Shown here: positions 5,554-5,645 of the stretch, piece by piece | Layout of the letters: every line of letters starts with the position of its first letter | Position numbering within the stretch: position 1 is the stretch's first letter | Assembly (NCBI GenBank): GCA_001873005.1 | Contig: MNYE01000060.1 | Span: forward strand, 1 to 5,645 | DNA from: Dehalococcoidia bacterium CG2_30_46_9 | GTDB taxonomy: Bacteria; Chloroflexota; Dehalococcoidia; GIF9; AB-539-J10 | Length of the DNA stretch: 5,645 nucleotides | Direction: 5' to 3' | Notes under the pieces: generated by a model | Told to the model about the DNA's origin: nothing | Database searches by the model: none | What the model saw: only the letters and a program-made list of their open reading frames with translations | Translations under genes and position numbers: made by a program

Positions 5554-5645
5554 TGCTTGGCTTTCACATTTGGAGAGTGTTTGTCTAATCAGCCTTTCCA
5601 GATCATCAGGGGCAACGGGCTTGATCAGGTAATCAACAGCACCAA
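5551..5645 (-). CDS. Response-regulator receiver domain, C-terminal end only (cut by window edge)
   Basis: The minus strand from 5643 reads GAVDYLIKPVAPDDLERL and on to a TAA at 5553-5551. This is the last strand-helix of a receiver domain including the conserved K-P, followed by a seven-residue tail (SKCESQA). Across 23 codons, 21 residues and 58 of 69 bases match the equivalent part of the receiver in the next gene (5249-5181). Nine of the 11 base differences are silent. The two receivers are therefore clear paralogues, old enough to have diverged at synonymous sites but held under selection at the protein level. The gap to the next ATG is 13 bases, so they are almost certainly co-transcribed. 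Because the receiver is at the very C-terminus, no DNA-binding output domain follows it. The protein could be a single-domain regulator, a hybrid sensor kinase or another fusion; the window does not show which. Confidence 0.85.
   Translation of the reverse strand, partial: GAVDYLIKPVAPDDLERLIRQTLSKCESQA

Noticed and set aside
1..5645. CRISPR arrays, tRNA/rRNA genes, transposases or phage genes.
   Set aside because: No regularly spaced repeats beyond the one pair at 2388-2453, no RNA-gene signatures and no transposase-like frames were seen.

Overview
The window looks like bacterial chromosome from an anaerobe. All five recognisable genes, plus the gene fragment at the high-coordinate edge, lie on the minus strand, so transcription runs from high to low coordinates. 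The core is an operon for a cytosolic group 3b-type (NAD(P)-linked, 'sulfhydrogenase'-type) [NiFe] hydrogenase in the order beta-gamma-delta-alpha. Next come a metallo-beta-lactamase-fold hydrolase and the start of a DegV-family lipid-binding protein. Gene content, the MBL subfamily and the style of the dispersed repeats remind me of uncultured Dehalococcoidia/Chloroflexota genomes. That is an impression, not a demonstrated assignment.

Layout in transcription order. (1) 5645-5551: the last 30 codons of a gene ending in a response-regulator receiver domain, cut by the window edge. (2) 5537-3210: a 775-residue protein that joins an NtrC-like receiver domain, a HydB/AsrA-like iron-sulfur (beta) subunit and a HydG/AsrB-like FAD/NAD(P)/[2Fe-2S] (gamma) subunit. 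(3) 3210-2371: the hydrogenase small (delta) subunit, with a C-terminal tail made of a short duplicated DNA repeat. (4) 2374-1088: the hydrogenase large (alpha) subunit with all four NiFe cysteine ligands. (5) 991-254: an MBL-fold hydrolase whose last residues appear lost to a one-base frameshift. (6) 140-1: the N-terminus of a DegV-family protein. No gap between genes exceeds 300 bases.

How it works together. The large subunit would split or form H2 at the NiFe site. The small subunit would pass electrons through three iron-sulfur clusters. The fused beta-gamma protein would relay them to FAD and then NAD(P). Starts and stops overlap (TAATG, ATGA) or nearly touch (13 bases), so the hydrogenase genes should be made together and in balance. 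The unusual feature is the phosphorylatable receiver domain built into the electron-transfer subunit, just after a gene ending in a near-copy of that domain. Together they suggest that a two-component or phosphorelay signal acts directly on a hydrogenase, rather than on its transcription. This is inference; no kinase is visible in the window.
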